DNA of 64,000 nucleotides from Thermoplasmata archaeon (GCA_021806295.1 JAJZXS010000035.1:1-64000), one strand, 5' to 3'; counted from the stretch's first letter, positions 35,901 to 43,923 are shown. Program-made: numbers and translations. Notes: generated from the sequence alone by a model not told the origin.

Positions 35901-36315
35901 CGGAGAAGGGCATTTCAACAGGTTCTTTATAGGTACAGCCATCATTCAGGCTTTCAATGAACAGCACCATATTTTTGATATTTTCATATCCGCCATAGAA
36001 ATAGTAATTAGATACCCTTTCCTCAACAAATTTGCTTACAGTAGAGTAACTGCTCAGTATAGGGTCTATGGCAATGACATTCTTTTTATTTTTAATTACG
36101 GATTCGATATCCTCAAGAATATTGCTATATATATTCTCCCCTGAAAAATGATGTATAAATACAGCATCGGCTGTTTTAATAAAATCAATAAATTCAGAAT
36201 CCACTGGGTCAAGCCGGGGATATTTTATCTCTATCTCATTTCCGGTTTCCTCACCTGCTTTAAGGAAGGACTGGATAACAGAACCATTCCAGCCAATAAG
36301 TACGGCAAACTTCAT
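32905..36315 (-). CDS. cobN: CobN/ChlH-type metal chelatase large subunit
   Basis: This 1136-residue protein matches the tetrapyrrole-binding subunit of cobaltochelatase/magnesium chelatase. Conserved blocks visible are VHVGTHGTLEFTPGKGLGLS, PNLYLYSTNVPGEGIIAKRRSYAVLLDYITPP, LPSGRNFYAVDPFKIPS and IGFVLWSTDAYRSDGE. The length is close to archaeal CobN and shorter than many plant-type ChlH. A TATA-like ATTATATAGTAAA lies about 27 bases before the ATG, so it is probably leaderless and the first gene of a two-gene operon. Cobalt is favoured because two cobalamin-binding radical SAM genes are in the window; nickel or magnesium remain possible. Confidence 0.92.
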   Translation of the reverse strand: MKFAVLIGWNGSVIQSFLKAGEETGNEIEIKYPRLDPVDSEFIDFIKTADAVFIHHFSGENIYSNILEDIESVIKNKKNVIAIDPILSSYSTVSKFVEERVSNYYFYGGYENIKNMVLFIESLNDGCTYKEPVEMPFSGIYNYGNTGYPRKAGILFYRTAWVDNDTGIVRSIIDELNSREISAIPVFTNGFGDKSRNIKSAEECIQEYFYQDGKPAVDAVINLLSFSLIKKEDKTTLMELGVPVFQGLIYYYKEEKEWLDSSGLDVVSTIMSAMLPEMDGTIEPVLIGLIKKIYDRGTVYRELVPVNEQVSYMAGRISRWIDLKYKKNSDKKIAIILHSGSSFKDLEANIGTATGLDTLNSVSNIMHLLKAEGYSLDYIPEDGESLIKTIMERKAIPEGKWTPVEDVINKGGSIYSMPVGQYNRFFEKLPEDSRDQIISRWGKLNNERDYMLKDGKIEIPGIISGNIFIGIQPKRITFADNDNSIRTIHDSLTPITHYWLAFYKWIQEIFMADAIIHVGTHGTLEFTPGKGLGLSPSDFPEISIGEIPNLYLYSTNVPGEGIIAKRRSYAVLLDYITPPTAYDEVPEEIKELEDLIDDYEETEKAENKPREGMILDRIQKLSHKIGLSIDFKDSNKATHEIEHRLNLFKDSVVTKGLYVYGKDLETADIKDYVITATRFDDSLYKEKGKEAAETIINEYLGNGGQLPELESGIIEKLKYSPENERKNILSALEGKYIEPGVSGSLTRGRYDVLPSGRNFYAVDPFKIPSHSAWQVGVVLANKLIENEYKKENKFPETIGFVLWSTDAYRSDGELISQILYTLGVEPVWQEGTKKVKDVKPIPLDILKRPRIDVVVESSGIVRDNLFNIIELIDMAVKKISELDEDEDSNFIIKHHRKYGHLDRIFSSKPGSYGSGVNNAVESSRWENEGDLAEVFTEWMGYSYGKNNFGKESREQLLSISKDIETIIHKREIDEIDINDDSCNYSYAGGFYLMAKKSGSNPSLMFEDTFNPNKPKVRTMKEEIERTAIGKLLNEKWIDAQKNFGYRGATEMLKKIEHLYGWGATTGMVNDNIFNNIAEKFIMDKNMKDWFKKENPWALSEITSRMIEAYKRDIWHATDEMKEKLEEEYMEIEGENE

Positions 36316-36566
36316 AAAAGTAAAGTAGATTTTACTATATAATTATTCTGAGGAAGGAACATGCATTGTAATGTTACTATCACAAAAATTAACTGCATTG
36401 AATATGTATGAAAGTTAAATTTTACTGCGCTTTATTTATAAAATTTGACACGTTGTATCTTTAATTGTCAATTTTACAAACCAAAATTTAAATATTCATG
36501 TATTATTCAGTATAGGAATGACGTCTCCATAATGCAGTGCGCTGATGACGCCTACTGGTGATTAAA

Positions 36567-37508
36567 ATGTTGGAATTAATCCTGGAGACGGTTTCGCAGT
36601 ATCTGTTCGTTGTTTTATTTTCACCAATTCTTATAGGGATTTTTGAAAAGTTAAAGGCAAATGTTGAATCCCGGAAAGGCCCCAGTATCTTTCAACCCTA
36701 TTATGATATATTCAAGTTGTTGAAGAAGGAAACGTTAATCACAAAAGATTCATCAAAATTATTTTTATATGCACCGTATATGGCATTTGGCATATATTCC
36801 CTTATAGCCCTGATTATTCCAGTGTTCATGACGCAGCCTATAATTTTTACTGCTTCTGGGGATTTTTTTGCCGGTGCCATACTGTTCTCCCTGGCGGCCT
36901 TCATAAAAATAATAGGAACAATGGATTCTGGAAGCAACTTCTCCTCCATGGGAGCATCAAGGCTTATGTCATTCAACTTCTTCAGCGAGGGCACACTTAT
37001 AACAGTTTTCTTTGCTGTGGCACTGATAACCGGCACAAATAATCCCTACACAACAAATCATTTCCTTATCAGCCATCCACTTTCCAACCTGAGCCTCGTA
37101 CATATCTTTGCAATATTCGCATTCTTCATGATCTTCATGTACGAATTCGGGAAGATGCCGACACAGAGTGAGGGAAACCAGGAAATGGGTATGATAGATT
37201 CAGGCATAGATTATGAGTACAGTGGCAAGGCCCTTGCAGTAAACAAATGGTCATCATACATGAAGGTCTATCTTCTGGGATCCGTATTAATCAATGTGTT
37301 CCTTATCCCCTGGGGAATGTCCAATACATTTCCATTATTCTTCCTTAACGCCCTTACAATGATTGCAAAATGGATATTCCTTATAATCATTGTGCTCATA
37401 GTAGACACTTCCCTGGCCAAATTACGTCTGTTCAAGGTTATAGACTATCTTGCTGTGGCATTTACATTTTCAATACTGTTTCTCATACTTTCAGAGGTGA
37501 TTGCATGA
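36567..37508 (+). CDS. Ehr/group 4 hydrogenase-like membrane subunit, HyfC/NuoH type
   Basis: This is an integral membrane protein of about 313 residues and eight hydrophobic helices, related to HycD/HyfC and NuoH. This subunit anchors the redox arm and lines the first proton path. LFSPILIGIFEKLKANVESRKGPSIFQPYYDIFKLLKKE is the typical N-terminal loop, and EFGKMPTQSEGNQEMGMID corresponds to the acidic loop near the quinone-like cavity. A GTG at 36558 opens the frame. ATG 36567 is preferred because GGTGATT lies at ribosome-binding distance. It starts a six-gene operon with overlapping stops and starts. Confidence 0.92.
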   Translation: MLELILETVSQYLFVVLFSPILIGIFEKLKANVESRKGPSIFQPYYDIFKLLKKETLITKDSSKLFLYAPYMAFGIYSLIALIIPVFMTQPIIFTASGDFFAGAILFSLAAFIKIIGTMDSGSNFSSMGASRLMSFNFFSEGTLITVFFAVALITGTNNPYTTNHFLISHPLSNLSLVHIFAIFAFFMIFMYEFGKMPTQSEGNQEMGMIDSGIDYEYSGKALAVNKWSSYMKVYLLGSVLINVFLIPWGMSNTFPLFFLNALTMIAKWIFLIIIVLIVDTSLAKLRLFKVIDYLAVAFTFSILFLILSEVIA

Positions 37509-38146
37509 ACGTAGTTTTTACAGTGATATATTTGATCGCTGCACTCATAGTAGTAACAGGATTTTATATACAGAGCAACAAATATTTGAGGTCAATGGTC
37601 ATGACACAGGCATTTCAGTCACTTCTCATTGCCATTATAGCAATACTTCTGGGTTTCCAGCTTAAGCAGTATACGTTTTTCATACTGGCTGTACTTGTTA
37701 TTCTGCTGAGGAGTATTCTGGTTACATATTTCCTGGTAGCAAAGATCCCGAAAAATAAAAATTATTTATATGAATCCAGGCTTCCAACAACCTATTACCT
37801 TCTGGTTGATCTTGCATTCATTGTAGTATCCATATTTATAGTGTACTCAATATCATTTATTCATATAATTTCCCGCATATTCCCGGAAAGCAATATTATT
37901 CTGTTTCCCCTGCTATTGTTCTTCCAGGGGCTATTTATTATTGCTTCCAGGAGGAGAACTATTGCACAGATACTTGGCTACATCGAGGAGGAAAATTCAC
38001 TGATACTCATGGGTACCTTTATTCTTCCGGTTCCAATTATAATAGAAAGCAGCGTGTTCCTGGACGTTCTGATACTTGTAGTAATTTTTTCAATTATAAG
38101 TATTGAAAAAACAGAACATAAACCTGTGGAGGAGTTGAGAGGATGA
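37505..38146 (+). CDS. Ehr-complex membrane subunit, HyfE type
   Basis: This 213-residue membrane protein has about six to seven helices and matches the HyfE subunit of hydrogenase-4-like complexes (related to a NuoK-like helix bundle). EEENSLILMGTF near residue 165 corresponds to the conserved in-membrane glutamate region of NuoK-like proteins. The frame opens upstream, but ATG 37505 makes an ATGA overlap with the preceding stop and gives a hydrophobic first helix. It occurs between HyfC-like and HyfF-like genes, the order expected for this complex. Confidence 0.85.
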   Translation: MNVVFTVIYLIAALIVVTGFYIQSNKYLRSMVMTQAFQSLLIAIIAILLGFQLKQYTFFILAVLVILLRSILVTYFLVAKIPKNKNYLYESRLPTTYYLLVDLAFIVVSIFIVYSISFIHIISRIFPESNIILFPLLLFFQGLFIIASRRRTIAQILGYIEEENSLILMGTFILPVPIIIESSVFLDVLILVVIFSIISIEKTEHKPVEELRG

Positions 38147-39468
38147 TTTACGAAATACTCATATTGATTATACCGTTTATTGCTATGGGATTCTACAGGA
38201 ATATTAAAACCACCAGTATAATAGCAGCTATTGCTGAAATGTTCCTGCTTATTCCACTGTACTTTAATTTATCTGATTCAGGGTTCTTTTTCATTGACCG
38301 TATTACCTATATATTCATTCTAATGGTAAGCTCTATTTATCTTATGTCCCTGATCTATTCCAGAAAATATATCCATAATGTAAAGAACAGAGGAATTTCG
38401 GAAAATGTTTACTACATCCTCATGGGATTCTTCTATGTTGCCATGGAATTTGCCCTGATGGTAAATAATTATGGGTTCATGTGGGTTGGAATAGAAACTA
38501 CTACCATATCATCAGCCCTGCTCTTAATTACTGAAAAATCAGATATATCCCTTGAGGCTACATGGAGGTATATAATCATAGTATCTGCAGGGGTCACATT
38601 CGCCTTCATATCTGTTATATTAATATATTATGCCTTCGGAACGCTTACAGTTACTGTAATTCTATCTAAGGGAATTACAGATAGTCTTGCTGTGAGGTTG
38701 GCTGTCGGAATTGCCCTGGTTGGATTCGGCACTAAAGTGGGTGTTTTCCCTGTACACACATGGCTTCCGGACGCCCATAGTGAGGCTCCTGCACCTGTGA
38801 GTGCAATGTTTTCAGGAGTATTGCTGCCGGTTGCACTATATGTACTTTACAGAATTTATGAAATCTTTCCCATGAGGGAACTATTTATCTGGGCAGGTAC
38901 CATTTCAGTGCTTTTTGCTGCCATATTCCTTGGTTATCAGAAAAATTACAAGAGGATGTTTGCCTATTCAACAATGGAAAATATGAATATAGCGCTCATA
39001 GGTTTGAGCACATTTACCCTTGCCGGACTGGTGGGTTCCCTCCTGCTCCTATTATCACACAGTTTCGGAAAGGCCGGCGCCTTTTACTCCTCCGGAAATG
39101 TTTTTGAGATGTCAGGAACTAAATCAATTGACAGTGTCGGTGGGTTAATAAGGAACAGGGCAAGTGCCACTTCCATGCTGCTATCCTCTTTTGCCGTAAC
39201 AGGAACACCTCCATTCGGGACATTTTTCGGGGAATTTCTCATACTCTATTCTGTTCTTTCCATACATTTCTATGCACAGTTCAGCATAATAGTACTCTCA
39301 CTTTTCCTTGCATTTGTATCAATAAATTTCAATATATCTAAAATGCTTTTCAGGGGGAAGTCAGAATACAGCCAGTCAGGCATCAATACTGTTATACCTC
39401 TTATAGCAGCAATAATTTCCATATTCATAGGAATTGTATTCCTGGTGGTGTATCATGAAATATTATGA
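38143..39468 (+). CDS. Ehr-complex proton-translocating subunit, HyfF/NuoN-like
   Basis: This antiporter-like subunit has 441 residues and about thirteen helices. The ion-channel residues of this family appear intact: a glutamate in FMWVGIETTTIS, a lysine in GFGTKVGVFPVHTWLPDAHSEAPAPVSA and a lysine in QKNYKRMFAYSTMEN. The latter two are diagnostic for NuoL/M/N and Mrp-type proteins. Their conservation suggests that the complex still moves protons or sodium ions. It overlaps the previous gene as ATGA and the next gene by 14 bases. Confidence 0.93.
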   Translation: MIYEILILIIPFIAMGFYRNIKTTSIIAAIAEMFLLIPLYFNLSDSGFFFIDRITYIFILMVSSIYLMSLIYSRKYIHNVKNRGISENVYYILMGFFYVAMEFALMVNNYGFMWVGIETTTISSALLLITEKSDISLEATWRYIIIVSAGVTFAFISVILIYYAFGTLTVTVILSKGITDSLAVRLAVGIALVGFGTKVGVFPVHTWLPDAHSEAPAPVSAMFSGVLLPVALYVLYRIYEIFPMRELFIWAGTISVLFAAIFLGYQKNYKRMFAYSTMENMNIALIGLSTFTLAGLVGSLLLLLSHSFGKAGAFYSSGNVFEMSGTKSIDSVGGLIRNRASATSMLLSSFAVTGTPPFGTFFGEFLILYSVLSIHFYAQFSIIVLSLFLAFVSINFNISKMLFRGKSEYSQSGINTVIPLIAAIISIFIGIVFLVVYHEIL

Positions 39469-40609
39469 ATTCGGAGACAAGACCGGAAGATACGTCGGGA
39501 GAACTGAAAAATATGATGTTTACGCCTCAACACTTGCAGGTATAGGTAAAGATGAAGATGACCATGAAGAAAGAACCCCGGGGGAAATATATTTCAATTA
39601 TGGGCCATCAGCGGGTGGACTCAGGGAATCTGTAAATTTCAGTATCCTCACACCTGGTGAGGCTATAAGGGATGTTATCATAAATTCGGGTTTTAAAAGA
39701 AGGAATATAAGAATAACAGGAGATAGTATTTCAGATGTTATGCTAAAGGTAGAGCGTATCAATGGATTTCACTCAGCATCACATAGCATAGCCTATGCAC
39801 TGGCCGTGGAGGATGCTTTAAATGTAGATAACAGTGACCTGAATGATGCGAGAATTGTAGAAATTGAACTGGAGAGGATAAGGTCCAATATTGATGTGAT
39901 AAAAGGGTTGTGTGAATCCGCCGGGTTTGCCGTGCCAGAAAAACAGCTACTTCTTCTGAGGGAGGAGGTTGCGAGAATAATTTCCACTGCTTTCGGGCAC
40001 AGATATTATTTCTCGGTAAATGGCATAAATTCTGTTGATGGTGATTTTTCCAGAATAACACTCAATTCTGTTGAGAAACAGTTCAGATCACTTTATGACG
40101 GCCTGCTATCATCCAAAATATTCCTGGACAGGATACAGGAAAACGGAATTGTTTCTGACCCTTTATCTACTGGGCCCGCAGCACGTGCGGCAAATTTCAG
40201 GTACGATGCAAGGCTGGATTCCGGGTCCCTGAATTATGGAAAATACAGTACTGTAATGGAAAGCAGTGGTGATACATTTTCCAGATTTCTGGTCAGGGCA
40301 GAGGAAATACTTGAGTCCATAAATATAATAGAATCATATGATATTAAAAAAATTTACAGAAAAAATAGAATGGAATTAAATGGATCCGGAGAGGGCACTG
40401 CCAGAATAGAATCACCAGCCGGAGACCTCTTTTATTATGTGAAAATAAATGAAGGCAGGATAATGGATATACAGATGTCGTCACCATCTTATCTTAATAT
40501 GAGAAATTTCAGATATGCCCTGAAAAATGGCAATATCTTTACCGATTTCTTTTTTGTATGGGAAAGCTTCGGCATCTGGATATCGGAACTGGAGGTGAGG
40601 TTTCAGTGA
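39455..40609 (+). CDS. Hydrogenase-like large subunit without [NiFe] ligands (Ehr large subunit)
   Basis: This 384-residue protein aligns by eye with HycE/HyfG and NuoD: ERINGFHSASHSIAYALAVE, VEIELERIRSNIDVIKGLC, STGPAARAANFRYDARLDSG and SPSYLNMRNFRYAL are all in the right order. In real hydrogenases the first block is RxCGxC and the last DPCxxC. Here these positions read Asn103 and His106, and Trp375 and Glu378, so no Ni-Fe centre can be bound. The NuoC-like N-terminal domain of HycE is also absent. ATG 39455 has GGTGGTG upstream and lies inside the end of the previous gene. The substrate is unknown. Confidence 0.9.
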   Translation: MKYYEFGDKTGRYVGRTEKYDVYASTLAGIGKDEDDHEERTPGEIYFNYGPSAGGLRESVNFSILTPGEAIRDVIINSGFKRRNIRITGDSISDVMLKVERINGFHSASHSIAYALAVEDALNVDNSDLNDARIVEIELERIRSNIDVIKGLCESAGFAVPEKQLLLLREEVARIISTAFGHRYYFSVNGINSVDGDFSRITLNSVEKQFRSLYDGLLSSKIFLDRIQENGIVSDPLSTGPAARAANFRYDARLDSGSLNYGKYSTVMESSGDTFSRFLVRAEEILESINIIESYDIKKIYRKNRMELNGSGEGTARIESPAGDLFYYVKINEGRIMDIQMSSPSYLNMRNFRYALKNGNIFTDFFFVWESFGIWISELEVRFQ

Positions 40610-41205
40610 ACTGGTTCATCAATGGTGTGAAAAAGAGAATAAAAACTGAGAAACTGGATAAATACAACCTTATGTATCCCTCTATACTGGAAGGAGTAAG
40701 CGACTATAACTGCCCAACAGAGGCGATAAACAATGGAAAATGGAATATGGATAAGTGCATATTCTGCAGGCAGTGTGATCTGAATCCCACAGGAAAGCAG
40801 GATACATATTCTATTGATCAGAAGATTCCGGGCATATTTAAAAAATCTCTCTACCTTTACCCTGTGGACTCGGGTACATGCGGTGCCTGCAATGTAGAAT
40901 TTACCACATTATTTTCACCACAGTACGATTCTAGCAGATTCAAAATTTTTATGGCAAACACCCCCAGGCATGCCGATGCGCTGGTGGTCATGGGGGTTCA
41001 TACAGAGGGAATGGAGCAGATTCTCAGGGAGGCTTATGATGCCATGCCTGAACCGAAAATTGTTATAGGGCTGGGTGCATGCGCACTCTCCGGCGGAATT
41101 ATAGGCAGGAGTGCAATGGAGAAATACGATATACGCATTGCAGGATGCCCCCCCACACCGGCATCAATCCTCAACGCAATAATAGAGGCGAGGGGTAAAA
41201 AATGA
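40606..41205 (+). CDS. Ehr small subunit: ferredoxin-like domain fused to NuoB/HyfI-like subunit
   Basis: This 199-residue protein has two parts. Residues 30-75 form a reduced ferredoxin-like module with Cys36 (CPTEAI) and Cys51, Cys54 and Cys57 (CIFCRQC), enough for one [4Fe-4S] cluster. Residues 80-199 are a NuoB/HyfI-type small subunit with Cys92 and Cys95 (TCGAC), Cys159 (LGACALSGG) and Cys181 (AGCPPTP), the full set for the proximal cluster. It starts with GTG 40606, overlapping the previous stop as GTGA, with GGAGGTGAGG five bases upstream. In HyfH-I systems these two modules are separate proteins, so this is a fusion. Confidence 0.9.
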   Translation: MNWFINGVKKRIKTEKLDKYNLMYPSILEGVSDYNCPTEAINNGKWNMDKCIFCRQCDLNPTGKQDTYSIDQKIPGIFKKSLYLYPVDSGTCGACNVEFTTLFSPQYDSSRFKIFMANTPRHADALVVMGVHTEGMEQILREAYDAMPEPKIVIGLGACALSGGIIGRSAMEKYDIRIAGCPPTPASILNAIIEARGKK

Positions 41206-42947
41206 TATATTATTATATCCCCTTAATCACAGTTTTCCTGGCCGCACTGGTTTCAATAAGATACAGAACTGCGGGCTATATAATTACTGCCATAGCTTCA
41301 GGCCTATTTTTCCTCCTAACATTCAGAATTTTTGATTACATTACATACTTTTACCTGATAGCAGCCATAGTATGGATAATAACTTCTGTATTTTCAATTT
41401 CATATTCCAAGAGGTATGGAGGATGGCTTGCACCGCTGTTCATACTGACAATTGCCGGAATGATGACAATACTGTATGCAAATAATTTTCTGGTGTTCAT
41501 AACAGGCTGGGAGATAATGTCAATACCTGCATATTTAACCGTGGCAATAAATAAGAAAAATGACATAGAAGCCTATGTATTCATGCTGTTCTCTGAAATA
41601 AGTACTGTACTGATCATAACGGCCGCGGTGCTTTCGTATTATTACACCGCCACGCTCAATTTTACAGGGCTTTCCAATGATATAGTCCTGCTCATATTTG
41701 CCATAGGCGCCATGTCAAAAATGGGATTGACACCTTTCATGATAAGTGAGTGGCTTCCAATAGCCCATGGAAGTGCCCCGGCCAATTCATCAGCAATTTT
41801 CAGCGCAACAATGACGCTCATGGGGGTGTATGGAATATTAAAAATAGCACTGCTGTCGCCTGTTTCCATTGATATCGGCGTATTATTCATTATTATAGGT
41901 GTGATTTCGGTACTCTTCGGGGCACTCTATGCGTATATATCTGAAAATATGAAATCACTGGGTGGATTCAGTACAATAGAAAATAATGGGGTGCTCATGG
42001 CTGCAATAGGCCTGTTTATAGCTGTAAGCGATAACGTATTAAAAGAATTTATCCTCATATCCATAGCCATTTTTGCAATGGCCCATTCCATAGCAAAAAC
42101 CGGGTTATTTATGTCTATAGGCCATACCGGTGTAGAGTATTTCAGTGCAGTTAAGGAAGAAAGGGATCCTGTTAATCAGATAGGCAAATTTTTTGCAGTG
42201 TCTTCCCTTTCCGGGCTGTTTCCATCACTTGGTGGACTGGGAACATGGATGGTGCTGGAGTCATTTTTCATGGGTGCCTACCTATACGGCCCGCTGGGTA
42301 TCGCTTCTATCATAGGGGGCTCCCTTATTGCCATGGGAGAGGGTTTCGCTACCGCTGCCATGCTGAAAATTTTTTATTTCACCGATAACAGCCGGAAATC
42401 ACGTGGAAAAAACCTGGAGAATTACACTATTCTGGGTACAGGGATAACTCTTGTATTTCTGTTCGCTGTATCATTTTTGATTGTGGGAAAGAGTTATATA
42501 TCTGGCATACCCACTGTTCTTGTATTCAATGGATTTATGATCGAATCTCGCCTGGGCATATCTGATTTCGGGCTTATAACACCCCTTTACATTGTGGTCC
42601 TTCTGGGAGTATTTACATTGATTGTATTTTCGGTCTTCGGAAGACCAAAAACCAGAACTACCGTTAGCTGGAATGGCGGGATAGAACAGGGAGAACACTA
42701 TAATTCTTTCACATATTCTAATAACATCCGCCTTATACTTAAAAGAATACTCAGGACTAAAAATACAGATGTAAGCAAGGTAGAAACTGTTGATATCTTC
42801 TGGATGATCATGATCAATATTGCCAGAGCTTATAGAAATTTTGCTAAATTTACAGCATACAAAATCATGAACAGCTCCATATCGGCATATATTATATACA
42901 TGATAGCAGCATTCATACTTGTTATTATAATTGTATCACTTGTCTGA
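41202..42947 (+). CDS. Ehr-complex proton-translocating subunit, HyfB/NuoL-like
   Basis: This 581-residue membrane protein of the NuoL/HyfB class has about fifteen helices and a long C-terminal part with an amphipathic stretch before a last helix. The channel residues are visible in FLVFITGWEIMSIPAYL (Glu) and AMSKMGLTPFMISEWLPIAHGSAPANSSA (Lys). With the HyfF-like protein it provides a second ion channel. It overlaps the small-subunit stop as ATGA and is the last gene of the operon; 100 AT-rich bases follow before the next promoter. Confidence 0.93.
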   Translation: MIYYYIPLITVFLAALVSIRYRTAGYIITAIASGLFFLLTFRIFDYITYFYLIAAIVWIITSVFSISYSKRYGGWLAPLFILTIAGMMTILYANNFLVFITGWEIMSIPAYLTVAINKKNDIEAYVFMLFSEISTVLIITAAVLSYYYTATLNFTGLSNDIVLLIFAIGAMSKMGLTPFMISEWLPIAHGSAPANSSAIFSATMTLMGVYGILKIALLSPVSIDIGVLFIIIGVISVLFGALYAYISENMKSLGGFSTIENNGVLMAAIGLFIAVSDNVLKEFILISIAIFAMAHSIAKTGLFMSIGHTGVEYFSAVKEERDPVNQIGKFFAVSSLSGLFPSLGGLGTWMVLESFFMGAYLYGPLGIASIIGGSLIAMGEGFATAAMLKIFYFTDNSRKSRGKNLENYTILGTGITLVFLFAVSFLIVGKSYISGIPTVLVFNGFMIESRLGISDFGLITPLYIVVLLGVFTLIVFSVFGRPKTRTTVSWNGGIEQGEHYNSFTYSNNIRLILKRILRTKNTDVSKVETVDIFWMIMINIARAYRNFAKFTAYKIMNSSISAYIIYMIAAFILVIIIVSLV

Positions 42948-43053
42948 AATTTATGAAAAATGTGCATCCTATATTGTAACTGGTTAATACTTAGGTGTTT
43001 TAAGCAGAAAAGGTTAATAAATAATAATTATATAATGATATAAATGGAAGAAT

Positions 43054-43359
43054 ATGGCTAAAGGCCAAATTGCTTCGAGGTTTGATAAATTTATGAATCT
43101 GAGAAGAATTTTACTGGACGTTGATAAAGGATTAAACAGGCCCACACTCACGGAACTTGCAGGTTCCATAGAAGATGTGCCTGGTGTGGATGCCGTGAAG
43201 ATAACTGTTACCGAGATGGATATGGAAACTATGGGGACAAGTATAACAGTTGAGGGGATAAACATCAATTATAATTATCTTGTTAAGGTTATAGAGGATA
43301 TGGGATGTGCCATACATTCCATAGATGAGGTTATTACCGGAAAGCACATAATAAAATGA
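43054..43359 (+). CDS. DUF211 family protein
   Basis: This 101-residue ferredoxin-like (ACT-type) fold protein is of the archaeal DUF211 family. The core starts at MNLRRILLDVDKGLNRPTLTELAG and includes GVDAVKITVTEMDMETMGTSITVEG and a C-terminal VIEDMGCAIHSIDEV. The family is known as small oligomeric proteins that may bind metal or a ligand; function is not established. ATG 43093 would match the usual family start, but a TATA-like AATTATATAATG about 23 bases before ATG 43054 favours a leaderless start there. Its stop overlaps the next gene by four bases. Confidence 0.8.
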   Translation: MAKGQIASRFDKFMNLRRILLDVDKGLNRPTLTELAGSIEDVPGVDAVKITVTEMDMETMGTSITVEGININYNYLVKVIEDMGCAIHSIDEVITGKHIIK

Positions 43360-43880
43360 ATAAAAAATACATATTTCCGGTAAGCATTGGCCTATCTGAT
43401 GGTATAATTACTGCCCTGATTCTTGCATCCGGTGGCATCATCGGTAAAAGCACCATAGATATGTTTGAGGCTTTTAAAATTTCGTTCGGGTCTGCATTTG
43501 CCGGGGCTTTCAGTTATTTTATAGCCCAGTATGCCGGTTTGAATGAAGAGCTTCACAGAACTGCCCTTCAACTAAATTTAAAGTCTACTGATTATCTATT
43601 AAAGGGCCATCTGGGTATAGAAATATTTATTGAATCCCTCATAGGTGCACTTATTGCGGCTTTTTTCGGTTTTTTAGGGGCACTGATTCCTCTTTCCTCT
43701 TCGCTTATAATAAGGGGGAGTGAAATAATCCCGCTTTCCTTATCATATACATCCCTGGCAGTTCTGGGACTATTTATAAGCAAATCTACGGCCGGGAGAG
43801 CGAGGTTCTGGATTGTAGTTATGGTAACAGTTGGTATTATTGTCACAATTGCAGGTTTTGAACTGAAGTTAATTGTTTAG
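43356..43880 (+). CDS. VIT1/CCC1-like membrane protein (TIGR00267-like)
   Basis: This 174-residue membrane protein has about five helices. The start SIGLSDGIITALILASGG resembles the first helix of VIT1/CCC1 iron and manganese transporters, and the polar loop after AGAFSYFIAQYAGLNEELHR matches the position of their metal-binding acidic residues. The short length fits the archaeal TIGR00267 group as I recall it. It overlaps the DUF211 gene as ATGA, so the pair probably acts together. Metal transport in a metal-rich acidic habitat is plausible but unproven. Confidence 0.65.
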   Translation: MNKKYIFPVSIGLSDGIITALILASGGIIGKSTIDMFEAFKISFGSAFAGAFSYFIAQYAGLNEELHRTALQLNLKSTDYLLKGHLGIEIFIESLIGALIAAFFGFLGALIPLSSSLIIRGSEIIPLSLSYTSLAVLGLFISKSTAGRARFWIVVMVTVGIIVTIAGFELKLIV

Positions 43881-43890
43881 ACATACACAA

Positions 43891-43900
43891 TTTTTAAATA
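43891..43900 (+). promoter_or_regulatory. TATA-like box of the TPP-riboswitch transcript
   Basis: TTTTTAAATA is centred about 26 bases before 43922. That would start the RNA right at the beginning of the riboswitch and agrees with a separate transcript for the transporter. Confidence 0.55.
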
Positions 43901-43923
43901 ATCCGGGACAATTCTTATAATGT

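Noticed and set aside
36541..36560. C-box-like TGATGA before the Ehr operon, suggesting a C/D guide RNA
   Set aside because: No D-box CUGA or internal C'/D' boxes at proper distance, and no terminal stem.
36567..42947. Plain call as hydrogenase-4 / formate hydrogenlyase
   Set aside because: The large subunit lacks every Ni-Fe ligand cysteine and no maturation or formate dehydrogenase genes are present, so hydrogenase activity is not supported.
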